A program made the translations under genes and the position numbers. The notes under the pieces are model-generated. The model searched no databases. It saw only the letters and a list, made by a program, of their open reading frames with translations, and had not been told where the DNA came from. A DNA stretch of 57,746 nucleotides from Brasilonema sp. CT11 (GTDB lineage: Bacteria; Cyanobacteriota; Cyanobacteriia; Cyanobacteriales; Nostocaceae), in the NCBI RefSeq assembly GCF_017982655.1, contig NZ_JABXYX010000042.1, forward strand, positions 1-57,746, in the 5' to 3' direction. Positions 1-11,090 of the stretch are shown piece after piece; within the stretch, counting starts at the first letter, position 1; the number at the start of each line of letters is the position of its first letter.

Positions 1-126
1 TTTTTGGAATCTCGAAAATAGTTGAGAAAATTCTCAGGTATTTAACGTAGTTTGGTCGTTTCAGGATTTAAGGGTCGGCTGAAATCGTCAAAAAATGACC
101 AAATCCAAAATACCTACCTTTGTAAG
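1..126 (+). repeat. MITE copy 1, truncated by the window edge
   Basis: Nearly identical to the segments at 51067-51209 (same orientation) and 53439-53581 (inverted). The right terminal repeat is present; the left end is cut by the start of the window, which suggests that the assembly broke in this repeat. It lies just downstream of vnfK. Confidence 0.85.
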
Positions 127-199
127 TTGCTAAGGGGAGGGTGCCCGATAGGGCGGGTGGGGTATTTCGGGATTTATAAGTGATTAAGCGAACTTGATA

Positions 200-1603
<1,404 letters not shown>

Positions 1604-1745
1604 CTAAATAGTGTAGAAATTTTGAGCAGAAATTTGACTAGAACTTAGAACACTCTGTAGATTTGTCGGTGGGGGTTGGACTCAACTTGCCACCCGATCG
1701 TACAGAATTGAATTTTGCCTGAATTCTTTGTTGGTGATTGTGTGA

Positions 1746-1792
1746 GTTTGGTGGAATTGGCACTTAGATAAATTGCTCATAATCCACCAAAC
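1746..1792 (-). promoter_or_regulatory. Hairpin 1 in the vnfDG-vnfK spacer
   Basis: Perfect 10-bp inverted repeat GTTTGGTGGA / TCCACCAAAC with a 27-nt loop, in the transcribed spacer between vnfDG and vnfK. It has no U-tract typical of a terminator. A role in mRNA processing or stability is an inference. Confidence 0.5.
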
Positions 1793-1804
1793 TAAATTTA
1801 CGAG

Positions 1805-1859
1805 GTTTGTAGTTAGCGATTTATCGCTTATTTAAACACGCATATTGCTAACTACAAAC
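1805..1859 (-). promoter_or_regulatory. Hairpin 2 in the vnfDG-vnfK spacer
   Basis: Perfect 13-bp inverted repeat GTTTGTAGTTAGC / GCTAACTACAAAC around a 29-nt AT-rich loop, 40 bp downstream of the vnfDG stop codon. Together with the hairpin at 1746-1792 it forms a tandem structured spacer that could set the vnfDG:vnfK transcript ratio by processing or partial termination (inference). A short tandem ATGCTAGGGA repeat follows at about 1870-1889. Confidence 0.55.
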
Positions 1860-1898
1860 TCACACCCCTTATGCTAGGGAATGCTAGGGAACTCCTCT

Positions 1899-3722
<1,824 letters not shown>

Positions 3723-3874
3723 TCAAGACTTGAACTAAGCTTTTTTTCTTCAGTTCTTTGAGAAGAAAGATTCTTTTCTCTTTTCTCTTTTTAAATACTA
3801 ACTACAATCAGACATGTTTAACGTCAATTTGATAACAAAATGTCAACAAAATTCAAATAAAAATCTCCTTAAAT

Positions 3875-3894
3875 AATAGACATATCTGTCTATT
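3875..3894. promoter_or_regulatory. Palindrome upstream of vnfDG
   Basis: AATAGACA-TATC-TGTCTATT, perfect 8-bp arms, 177 bp upstream of the vnfDG start in an AT-rich region. A candidate operator or the base of a leader structure; no regulator is assigned. Confidence 0.35.
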
Positions 3895-4017
3895 AAATAC
3901 TCTATTTTTTTAGATAAAAATGTTTGGATGATTAGACATAATATTCTACATAAATTCTTTAATGAGAAATATTCTTGACTTCTCATATAACGATTATAAA
4001 TCATTTTTGATAAACAA

Positions 4018-4048
4018 AACCCCCGACTTCTTATATAAGTCGGGGGTT
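4018..4048 (-). terminator. Strong hairpin between vnfX-like gene and vnfDG
   Basis: Perfect 12-bp stem AACCCCCGACTT / AAGTCGGGGGTT with a 7-nt loop. On the minus strand it is followed by TTTTGTTTATC, which fits a Rho-independent terminator for the vnfE-vnfX transcript. It is about 195 bp after the vnfX stop and 320 bp before vnfDG, so it could also be a processing or attenuation stem in a vnfDG leader. T-rich flanks on both sides suggest that it may work in both directions. Confidence 0.75.
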
Positions 4049-4242
4049 CTAGGTTTTTCAATTATTGTAAATCAGATAGAATTGCTATCAAAGTCGATAA
4101 TCTTGGTTAATCTTCTTCTTTACCAAAGATTGAGGACTGTCGTCAATCATTCCATTTCTAGTTTTTCTTAATTGCATCCAACTTTTTGAAGCGTTCAATG
4201 GGTACAAAAAAGATGCAAGACAACCCTAGATTCAAAATTCCA

Positions 4243-4644
4243 TTATTCTTCATCATGGGAATATGCTAACTCATTCTCTTCCAGTTGCAGGGCTTTACGT
4301 AACATTGGTGGGGCATCACCGTTTAAACTTTGTACTAGCATATATAGAATATTGGGGATTGTATCATATTCTTGTGCTCTAATAGGAGTTACACCCTCCT
4401 TCATCAACTTGTTTCCTGCTGGTTTGCCAATAGCTTTAACATATACAATTCTGCAGTCAAGAACTGCTTTCATTTTTGGTGTAATCTTATCCTCATGGGC
4501 AGCTTCTTCTAAGTCGCCTTCAAAGGTTAAAGTCTCAACGAATTTAAATCCATCTTTAGAGACTTCATACACATCAATATCTTTTGCCAAGCCAAAGTGA
4601 GTGTTAATAAGGGTTCCGTCGCTTGTCGTAAAGGCTACTTTCAT
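4243..4644 (-). CDS. vnfX: NifX/VnfX-like FeV-cofactor precursor carrier
   Basis: 133-residue protein of the NifX/NifY/NafY small-domain family, which binds the NifB-cofactor or an iron-vanadium cofactor precursor on its way to the apo-dinitrogenase. It begins MKVAFTTSDGTLINTHFGLAKDI, the family signature with a metal-cluster-binding His16 (N/D-x-HFG). The RATE-like segment VTPIRAQEYDTIPNIL and the PPMLRKAL tail are also typical. It lies between vnfE and vnfDG on the same strand, which favours vnfX over a nifX paralogue. The upstream spacer contains a long inverted-repeat element. Confidence 0.85.
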   Translation of the reverse strand: MKVAFTTSDGTLINTHFGLAKDIDVYEVSKDGFKFVETLTFEGDLEEAAHEDKITPKMKAVLDCRIVYVKAIGKPAGNKLMKEGVTPIRAQEYDTIPNILYMLVQSLNGDAPPMLRKALQLEENELAYSHDEE

Positions 4645-4740
4645 TTATTGACTCCAGAAATTTGGTAATTGTTGTTTGTACTTTGTCATTTGTCGCTAAC
4701 CAAGACTTATGACGAATTAATCATGGTCATAGGAACAAGG

Positions 4741-4915
4741 GTGTAGGGGTATAGGGGTGTAAGGGTGTAATACCGTTTCACTTTAAGGTTGATACAAATG
4801 GGGGGCAGGGAGTAGGGGGAAAGAATTAGAAACCAATCATTTGTATCAGGGATTTCGTGAAATGGTATAAGGGAAATTAACTCTTTCTTTCCCTTGTCCC
4901 TCTATACCCCTACAC
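4741..4915. repeat. Nested inverted-repeat element over the vnfE stop
   Basis: Three nested arm pairs: GTGTAGGGGTATAG (4741-4754) with CTATACCCCTACAC (4902-4915), ATACCGTTTCAC (4770-4781) with GTGAAATGGTAT (4857-4868), and TGATACAAATG (4790-4800) with CATTTGTATCA (4838-4848). The whole can fold into one long stem and looks like a small non-coding mobile repeat. The vnfE stop codon lies inside its outer arm, so the insertion may have set the present vnfE C-terminus. Confidence 0.7.
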
Positions 4916-6361
4916 CTGCCCTGTTGGCGCAGCCGCCCTGAAAGGGCTAGGGGCTTGGTCGATTTTTTCATTCCACCAAGGAGCAGGTTTTCTGACTTGT
5001 TCCCACACAGGACTATACAAGGCTTTATACAATTCCTGTGCCATTTTCAGCATCCCTGCATAACCAGCGTAGGCATGATGACGTTCATGGTTAAGATCCA
5101 AAAAAGGAATCTTTGCTTTTAGTGCTGTGTATTGATTGCTAGCCCCGCCAACTAACATATCAGCTTTTGTATCTTTCAGTACCTGTAGTAATACATTGGG
5201 GCTTCCCTTTGACAAAACCATGCCATCTTGACCGAGCAATTGCTTAATTTTGGCTTTCTCGTCTGGTGTACTCTTTCTATCACTGGTAGCAACAACTTCC
5301 ATTCCTAAATCTCTGGCTGCTAAAATAATCGACCAACTTTTTACGCCACCACTATAAAGAACAATGCGCTTACCTTTTAACTGGGAACGGTAAGGAGTCA
5401 GGGCAATATCTAGGGCTGCGGTTTCTTCTGCAATAAGCCATTCTGTGCGTTCTTGAAGATAGCGTGAAGTGAAGTTATCCCCAAGAGATTCGCTTAATGT
5501 TGCTGCAATATTCCGTAAGCAACGATTTATGTTTTCCACACCGTAGAAAGATTCTTCAATGAAAGGAATTCCATAACGTTCCTGCATTGTTTTTGCAATT
5601 CCTAGTGATACATTCGAGCAAATCACTACATTCAACTTGGCACGATGAGCATAGCAAATTTCTTGATAGCGAGCATCACCCGTCATTTTGGAGAGAACAC
5701 GAATACCCAATCTATTGAACAGTGGCAAAACATTCCACATTTCACCAGCAACGTTGTATTCACCAATGATATTGATATCGAATGGTGTAGTAACTTCTGG
5801 TTCTGCAGTTCCAACTACATGTTCCAATAAAGCTTTACCACCGACGCGGTTACCTACATTTTTACTACCAATAAATCCAGGTGCATTTATATAGACAACC
5901 GGAATACCAATTTTTTTTGCAGCTGCTTTACAGATACTATCCATATCATCACCAATCAAAGCGGTGACACAGGTAGCATAGACAAAAACAGCCGCAGGAT
6001 TGTAGCGTTGAGCGATATCGAGAATACCTTGATGAAGCTTCTTTTCACCACCAAAAATGACATCATTCTCACTCAAGTCAGTGCTGAAACCTATTTTGTA
6101 TAATTCAGATCCCGAAGAAAGGCTACCACGATTTCCCCAGGGGTTGCGAGTGCAGGCAGCTGGACCATGTATTAAATGAGCAACATCAGTTATTGGTACA
6201 AGAGCAACCGTCGCCCCCTCAAAAGCGCAATTTCCTTGGGCTGCACCCGGTTGTGGTGGTTTTTTGCAAGGTTTCTTTTTCTTGCCCTCCAATTTATTCT
6301 GGTTATCTTCGCAGGCTGTTTCGTTGAGTTGTTTGTTGATTTGTACTTGAGTGTTTTTCAT
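4910..6361 (-). CDS. vnfE: V-nitrogenase cofactor scaffold subunit, NifE-like
   Basis: NifE/VnfE-family scaffold subunit, one half of the E2N2 complex on which the FeV cofactor is completed. Cluster-ligand-type cysteines are at about 45, 70 and 131 (YATCVTALIGDD), and a NifE-like Cys248 stands in VVICSNVSLGIA where NifD has its cofactor Cys. The cofactor His region of NifD is replaced by LDLNHERHHAYAGYAGM. Residues 24-38 form a Lys/Pro-rich tail. First gene of the vnf block, 266 bp before vnfX. It is called vnfE rather than nifE from its position. Its partner VnfN is not in the window. The C-terminal residues may derive from the repeat at the stop. Confidence 0.88.
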   Translation of the reverse strand: MKNTQVQINKQLNETACEDNQNKLEGKKKKPCKKPPQPGAAQGNCAFEGATVALVPITDVAHLIHGPAACTRNPWGNRGSLSSGSELYKIGFSTDLSENDVIFGGEKKLHQGILDIAQRYNPAAVFVYATCVTALIGDDMDSICKAAAKKIGIPVVYINAPGFIGSKNVGNRVGGKALLEHVVGTAEPEVTTPFDINIIGEYNVAGEMWNVLPLFNRLGIRVLSKMTGDARYQEICYAHRAKLNVVICSNVSLGIAKTMQERYGIPFIEESFYGVENINRCLRNIAATLSESLGDNFTSRYLQERTEWLIAEETAALDIALTPYRSQLKGKRIVLYSGGVKSWSIILAARDLGMEVVATSDRKSTPDEKAKIKQLLGQDGMVLSKGSPNVLLQVLKDTKADMLVGGASNQYTALKAKIPFLDLNHERHHAYAGYAGMLKMAQELYKALYSPVWEQVRKPAPWWNEKIDQAPSPFRAAAPTGQV

Positions 6362-6677
6362 GTCTTTCCTTGCGTTGAATAGGATGAGGTGAACAAAGAA
6401 GGAATGAGGAATAAGTAAAATACTTACAGCAGAATAGAAGCGTCCTGCATTTTAGACCTCAGTGTTGTACTTCATTTACTTGTAATGTGCTATATTATTT
6501 CTTTAGATCTTGATTGACATCTTGTGCCAATTTAAAAAAAATTCCTCCTTAGTGACGGTAATTTCGTTTTAGTGCAAACTATAAATTTAATTACTTATAA
6601 CTACTCAGTTATTAAATGGAATAAAAGGCTTTTCAATACTTTTATATATAGTTCTTGTTTATTTCCGCCATCTTCAC
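6362..6677. promoter_or_regulatory. vnfE upstream region with a candidate operator
   Basis: A 316-bp AT-rich gap without a gene, presumably holding the vnfE promoter. A perfect palindrome TAAGTA-AAA-TACTTA lies at 6412-6426, 51 bp upstream of the start; its right part resembles the AAATACTTGC end of the 34-bp motif found near the regulators. The full 34-bp motif is not present here by eye. Confidence 0.35.
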
Positions 6678-7484
6678 TTAGTTCTCCAAAATTAAAGGTG
6701 AGTCAAACCCATATTTCGTCAAGATTTGTTGTCCATTTTGGGAAAGAATATACATAGCCAACATCACTGCATAACTGCGGGCATTCTTCATCAAAGTCAT
6801 ACCATAATTAGCATTTACTACCAGATGTTCTGGTAATTCCACTATTTGCATACTCGGGGAAGCTAAAACAGCTAACCTAGCATCGGTACGGTAGCTTAAA
6901 AAGATATCTACCTGTTGTGTTTCAGTAATGAAGTATGCAATTTCGTTCTTTCCCTTGGGAACAACAGGAGAATTACGCCCACCTATCAAGCGCAGTGCTT
7001 TCTGATTTAGCTCGTGAAAGCTACCTAGTTGTACTTTTTCAGCTTTACGAAATATCTCCTGTGCGTAGTCCCCAGAAGCATCTTCATTTGGTGTTGATGT
7101 TCCTAATCTGATTTCTGGATTTAACATCCAATCTAAAAGATTATTTGGCGTCACCTTGAAACTGGGTTTGACAATTGCACACATTTTATTCCTGATGAAA
7201 TTCACTACAGGACTGCTTTTATTAGCTTTGAGCAAAACAGTCGGAATTTCCATATTAACGCTAACAAATATATCGCTATGTTCCCCACTCAAAAGACGTT
7301 TTTGCAGCAAGGCAGAATGGTCAAATTCAATCTTTATAGAAATGTTGTGTTCTCTAGCAAAAGCTTGTGCAATTTCTGAGATAGCACCTTTTAAAGTACC
7401 AGACGTGTATAGGGTAACTGAAGTCTGATAATCTTGATTCCAAAGGATTTGTTGTTTCTCATTGAACTGTATCGATATCCCCAT
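6678..7484 (-). CDS. ModA-like oxyanion-binding protein, no signal peptide
   Basis: Bacterial solute-binding protein of the ModA/WtpA type (SBP_bac_11 fold). Family marks are TLYTSGTLKGAISEIAQAF near the N-terminus, DIFVSVN, MCAIVKP and GTSTPNEDASGDYA. Relatives bind molybdate, tungstate or vanadate in the periplasm, but this one has no hydrophobic signal sequence or lipobox, so it should be cytoplasmic. Start set at MGISIQF because AGAGGTG stands 6 nt upstream; a 12-residue longer reading exists without a good RBS. It is upstream of vnfE on the same strand (316-bp gap). No ModB or ModC permease genes are nearby. A metal buffer or sensor role is inferred. Confidence 0.75.
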   Translation of the reverse strand: MGISIQFNEKQQILWNQDYQTSVTLYTSGTLKGAISEIAQAFAREHNISIKIEFDHSALLQKRLLSGEHSDIFVSVNMEIPTVLLKANKSSPVVNFIRNKMCAIVKPSFKVTPNNLLDWMLNPEIRLGTSTPNEDASGDYAQEIFRKAEKVQLGSFHELNQKALRLIGGRNSPVVPKGKNEIAYFITETQQVDIFLSYRTDARLAVLASPSMQIVELPEHLVVNANYGMTLMKNARSYAVMLAMYILSQNGQQILTKYGFDSPLILEN

Positions 7485-7508
7485 AAATACACCTCTTTTT
7501 AAGATTAA

Positions 7509-7582
7509 ATGGCATCGCATTAGACTATTTACTACGATTAAATAAATGGATTTTTGTGTTGTAAATAAAAAGGCGATGCCAT
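7509..7582 (-). promoter_or_regulatory. Inverted repeat upstream of the ModA-like gene
   Basis: Perfect 10-bp arms ATGGCATCGC (7509-7518) and GCGATGCCAT (7573-7582) bracket 54 bp just upstream of the gene. This could be an operator pair or a 5'-leader stem; no U-tract is present. Confidence 0.4.
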
Positions 7583-7770
7583 CAAGAACTGTGTTGTAGC
7601 CACTGCCGTCCTTCTGCGTTTTTAATGTGAAGAGGAAAGATAGGGGAGTGGTAGTAAAAGGAGTAACCAGATGGGAGAGCCAGAAGGTATTCTATAGCGT
7701 ATTTACCCCACATCCCCCTATCGGCAGAAAACCTGTCAAATAGCAATTTTCAACTCTTGGGAAAACACAC

Positions 7771-8019
7771 TGTCGATCAGTTTTTTCTCTGAGTGTGAGA
7801 ATTAGAGGAAATGGGAAAGGGAAATTCCCTTCCCCCCAGTTGGATACACCTAACCCAACAGAGTTAGATGCGCCTCATCCAGCAAGCTTTTATATGTCGA
7901 TCAGTTTTTCTCTGAGTGTGAGAATTAGAGGAAATAGGAAAGGGAAAATTCCCTTCCCCCCAGTTGGATACACCTAACCCAACAGAGTTAGATGCACCTC
8001 ATCCAGCAAACTTTTATAT
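7771..8019 (+). repeat. Tandem duplication of a 124-bp unit
   Basis: Units 7771-7894 and 7895-8019 are almost identical, beginning TGTCGATCAGTTTTT and ending near CTTTTATAT. Each contains a GGGAAA/TTCCC hairpin and a TAACCCAACAGAGTTAG palindrome. No credible gene is encoded, and the rest of 7590-8300 shows nothing further recognisable. Confidence 0.85.
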
Positions 8020-8328
8020 TTAGTGAGAAGTCACAAAACTAATTGTTTCATCAAGCAAAACAAAACTTTTCAATGTCAGATGAAATAAATTGCAGTAGTT
8101 GAAGTTGCCTAAGATGTTGCGATTTTCCAAGATCACAGACGAGCTATAAAAAGGTAAAACTTTTCTCTTCATCAGGAACTATGATCTGTCGAATACGCCA
8201 AAAATAGATTTACACAAAATCGTAACTAAACTTAATAGCACCTTCCATAAAAGCAACAAAGCCTTCTAATTGTTCCTGTTTCCGTAGGAAGACCAGAAGA
8301 ATGCTTTCGCTTTTTTTATCCCCTTGCT

Positions 8329-8362
8329 GCAAGCATAGCATACATCTTGCAAAAGTATTTGC
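8329..8362 (+). promoter_or_regulatory. 34-bp iterated motif, site A
   Basis: Begins GCAAGCATAGCATACA and ends GCAAAAGTATTTGC. First of three same-orientation sites upstream of the RHH-Mop gene. Consensus from the copies: GCAAGyATAGyATACA, two variable bases, then TwGCwAAAATACTTGC. Confidence 0.65.
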
Positions 8363-8382
8363 TTTTTTTAAATTTTTTTGCG

Positions 8383-8416
8383 GCGACCATATTATCTATT
8401 TAGCAAAAATACTTAC
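8383..8416 (+). promoter_or_regulatory. 34-bp iterated motif, site B
   Basis: Begins GCGACCATATTATCTA and ends TAGCAAAAATACTTAC, starting 54 bp after site A, which puts it on nearly the same helix face. More degenerate in the left half than sites A and C. Confidence 0.55.
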
Positions 8417-8433
8417 TAAAGCTGGATTCTGTA

Positions 8434-8467
8434 GCAAGCATAGTACACAGAATGCTAAAATAATTGC
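8434..8467 (+). promoter_or_regulatory. 34-bp iterated motif, site C
   Basis: Begins GCAAGCATAGTACACA and ends TGCTAAAATAATTGC, starting 51 bp after site B. The following 285 bp up to the RHH-Mop gene are AT-rich with no other gene. Confidence 0.6.
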
Positions 8468-8751
8468 GTTAACACAGATACTTTGCCTGCACATGTCTTA
8501 TAATTACGCTCTAGCTTGTAGGATACGAGCTTCTTATCCTACAAACGCCTACTCTACTCTTCAAGAAGCCCCTATCCTAGAGAAGCGCCTGACAGCGTTA
8601 TCTCAATAAAGTATAGATTGTTACTTAAAAAAATAGTTACTCCAATTCCAAGAAAATTAAAAAATTGTTTTCTTTTGAACAGTCATTTGTGCTTAAATAA
8701 TTATTTTGCCGAAAATTAACAGTTAGTATAAGATTACCGAAGTAACAATAT

Positions 8752-9249
8752 ATGCCAAGAAAAAATCAAGGATGGATCACATTTCAAGTCTCAGATCAAG
8801 AGCGAAAAATTCTGGACGAATTATCTAAAAAGTTGCAATGCACTAAAACGGCAATTCTTCGGGAATTAATACGCGGACTTGAATTCAATTCTTGGCGATA
8901 CGCGAAGCGTCAAGCCTCCGGCTTATCGCCCTTTGGGCGGCTCCCTGCTGGAGCATCGCCACAATCAATACCAACCAAAAAGCAATCAGAAAAAAACGCT
9001 GATACTCACTATATAGATATCACTAGTTCCAAAAAACCTCTGAAAATTAGCTCCCATAATATTCTTCAAGGTGTAGTCACACAAGTTATTCGCACAGAAG
9101 TAAGTACTCAGGTAACTTTAAAGGTTGTTCAGGAAGTAGATTTAACTTCGATTATTGCCACTACCTCAGCAGATGAATTGGAGTTACACGAGGGAACAGA
9201 AGCTTATGCGCTGATTAATCCCTGTGTTATTTCTTTAGGTATCAAATAA
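8752..9249 (+). CDS. Ribbon-helix-helix protein with molybdate-binding Mop domain
   Basis: Two recognisable parts. Residues 8-45 look like a CopG/Arc-type ribbon-helix-helix DNA-binding domain (GWITFQVSDQERKILDELS, then a helix with TKTAILRELI). Residues 97-161 are a Mop/TOBE-type domain (KISSHNILQGVV, VTLKVVQEVDLTSII, HEGTEAYALINPCVI), the fold that binds molybdate or tungstate in molbindins and ModE. Residues 49-71 are encoded by a GC-rich palindromic repeat and look like an in-frame insertion forming a linker. A metal-responsive transcription factor is inferred. It is close to the vnfR-like gene on the same strand and is flanked by both clusters of the 34-bp motif. Confidence 0.8.
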   Translation: MPRKNQGWITFQVSDQERKILDELSKKLQCTKTAILRELIRGLEFNSWRYAKRQASGLSPFGRLPAGASPQSIPTKKQSEKNADTHYIDITSSKKPLKISSHNILQGVVTQVIRTEVSTQVTLKVVQEVDLTSIIATTSADELELHEGTEAYALINPCVISLGIK

Positions 9250-9337
9250 TAATCCAACCTCGTTTTTCCCTTCTTTTTCAACTTCAACATCAACTAACAA
9301 AATGTCCAATTGATTTACTGTAAAAAGCAAAAATTCG

Positions 9338-9371
9338 ACAAGTATTTTAGCAATTAGTATACTATTCTTGC
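9338..9371 (-). promoter_or_regulatory. 34-bp iterated motif, site D
   Basis: Reverse-strand copy reading GCAAGAATAGTATACTA at its start and TAGCTAAAATACTTG-like at its end. It lies between the RHH-Mop and vnfR-like genes. Confidence 0.6.
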
Positions 9372-9391
9372 TACAAGTGAATAAAAAAATG

Positions 9392-9425
9392 GCAAGTATT
9401 TCTGCTAAATGTATGCTATACTTGC
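9392..9425 (-). promoter_or_regulatory. 34-bp iterated motif, site E
   Basis: Reverse-strand copy beginning GCAAGTATAGCATACA and ending GCAGAAATACTTGC, one of the best consensus matches. It is 54 bp from site D, repeating the A-B spacing, and 136 bp upstream of the vnfR-like start. A half-site TAGCATACA also occurs at 9476-9484. Confidence 0.65.
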
Positions 9426-9560
9426 AGTAGGATAATTTAAATTGTAAAATCATTAGCAGGTCTTCCAACACAAAGTAGCATACACGCTTAAGACCTTGCT
9501 ATTGCCTCGGTAGATAAAGTTTGTCCACTGCGGCTTTTTGTAACGGAGAGATACAGCCTC

Positions 9561-10901
9561 ATGAAGCAGGACGGCAGTCTTTGCAACAATCTGAAGTCAA
9601 TTAGAACTCGCTTGGGCATGAGTCAGCAAGATCTGGCTAATATAGCTGGCGTGACTCGTCAGACTATTAGTGGTGTGGAATCGGGACAATATGCTCCTTC
9701 AGTTGCTGTGTCACTGCGTTTAGCTAAAGCGCTTGGCTGCCAAGTCGAGAACTTATTCTGGTTTGAGGAAGATTTGCCGGAAATTGAGGCAATTCTGACT
9801 AAACCAGTCAAGAGTGGACAGCAATTGCGAGTTAGTCTAGCACGGGTTGGGGGTCAATGGATAGCTTATCCCCTCGTTGGAAACGATGCTTTTCGTATCG
9901 AAATGATTCCAGCGGATGGTGAGGCAGTTGCGGTTCGCGATCCTGTTGCTCCTCCTCCGGGGACTGCGTTCGTCGAAGATGTGCCGAAGGACTCAAACGT
10001 GCCGAAGGGCGTTTGCGAAGCGCGCCCTATGCCTAACGACACGCTTCCGCTATCGGCGCTAGCTGTGCCGAAGGCTCAGGCATACCCGAAGGGGTCCCCC
10101 GTCAAAAGCAAACAGCCTCACCCTCCGGGTGAGGCACAAAGTAAGACAGGTATAAATAAAGTCCAAGTCAGGCTTTTAGATGACATGGACAAACTACACA
10201 ATACAGTCGTGATAGCTGGTTGTACACCTGTGATTTCCCTGTGGGCGAAAGCCACCGAACGTTGGCATCCCCAGTTGCGAGTCCATTACAACTTTGCTAA
10301 CAGCATGGCAGCATTGCGTAGTCTAGACCGAGGTGAAGTACATATTGCAGGGATGCATCTGTACGATCCACAAACCGGGGAATATAACATTCCCTTTGTC
10401 CGGAAAGCTTTAGGAGGTAAAAATGCTGTCTTGATTACCATTGGAATTTGGGAAGAGGGATTACTAGTTCCACAGGGAAACCCAATGGGAATTAAGACAG
10501 TTCCTGATTTGGTGGATTTAGGAGCAACTATTGTTAACCGTGAACCAGGTTCTGGCAGTCGGATGCTTTTAGAACAAAAACTCCAAGACAAACAAGTGCC
10601 ATTCCACACCCTCAAAGGATTTGACCATATCGTCCATAGCCATAAAGATGTTGCTTTATCCATAGTCTCAGGAATTGCTGATGCAGGTGTTAGTACAGCA
10701 TCTATAGCTACTGCCTTTGGGTTGGGATTTGTTCCCCTCCATCGTGCACGATACGACTTGGTAATTCTTAAAGAATACTTGGAAGAAGCACCAGTACAGC
10801 AGTTGCTTAGTACTTTGGGACATCGGCTAGTCCAATCCCAATTAGAGGTTCTCGGTGGCTATGACATCAGCAAGATAGGAGAAGTTGTAGCGAGTATTTA
10901 G
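9561..10901 (+). CDS. vnfR: XRE-HTH repressor with PBP-like metal-sensing domain
   Basis: Residues 8-64 form an XRE/HTH_3 domain (LKSIRTRLGMSQQDLANIAG, then TRQTISGVESGQYAPS). Residues 212-446 form a periplasmic-binding-protein-like domain of the kind fused to HTHs in molybdate-responsive regulators (VVIAGCTPVISLWA, NREPGSGSRMLLEQ, GIADAGVSTASIATAFGLGFVPL). This architecture and its position match the VnfR1/VnfR2 repressors known to shut off vnf genes under molybdenum in Anabaena variabilis; the symbol is given on that basis, from memory and without alignment. Residues 138-196 are translated from an inserted palindromic repeat (recurring VPK units). Site E and a half-site lie upstream, suggesting autoregulation. 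Confidence 0.8.
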   Translation: MKQDGSLCNNLKSIRTRLGMSQQDLANIAGVTRQTISGVESGQYAPSVAVSLRLAKALGCQVENLFWFEEDLPEIEAILTKPVKSGQQLRVSLARVGGQWIAYPLVGNDAFRIEMIPADGEAVAVRDPVAPPPGTAFVEDVPKDSNVPKGVCEARPMPNDTLPLSALAVPKAQAYPKGSPVKSKQPHPPGEAQSKTGINKVQVRLLDDMDKLHNTVVIAGCTPVISLWAKATERWHPQLRVHYNFANSMAALRSLDRGEVHIAGMHLYDPQTGEYNIPFVRKALGGKNAVLITIGIWEEGLLVPQGNPMGIKTVPDLVDLGATIVNREPGSGSRMLLEQKLQDKQVPFHTLKGFDHIVHSHKDVALSIVSGIADAGVSTASIATAFGLGFVPLHRARYDLVILKEYLEEAPVQQLLSTLGHRLVQSQLEVLGGYDISKIGEVVASI

Positions 10902-10926
10902 GAGTGAGCAAATAAATTTTCCATTA

Positions 10927-10960
10927 GCAAATAAATTAGCGATATCTATGCTAAGCTTAT
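10927..10960 (-). promoter_or_regulatory. 34-bp iterated motif, site G, upstream of the second vnfR-like gene
   Basis: Plus-strand reading GCAAATAAATTAGCGATA then TCTATGCTAAGCTTAT; 22 of 34 positions match site E in the same orientation. It lies 131 bp before the second HTH start, matching the 136-bp distance of site E from the first. Confidence 0.55.
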
Positions 10961-11090
10961 CTATAGGAATCTAAAAAACGCGCATCGCAAAAACCTTAAG
11001 GGGAAATTAAGATTATTTCAACCTTGGTCTATTACTCTGGTAAATCCGCTTCAACTTGCTACGCTTTTTGTCACCAAGAGATAGAGCCAA

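Noticed and set aside
8301-8609. 102-codon plus-strand frame over sites A-C
   Set aside because: Its repeated peptide pattern (KHSIHLAKVF, HIIYLAKIL, KHSTQNAKII) is only a translation of the 34-bp motif with spacings divisible by three.
9235-9471. 78-codon minus-strand frame over sites D-E
   Set aside because: Same reason: CKYSIHLAEIL and SKNSILIAKIL come from the operator copies, and there is no RBS or domain.
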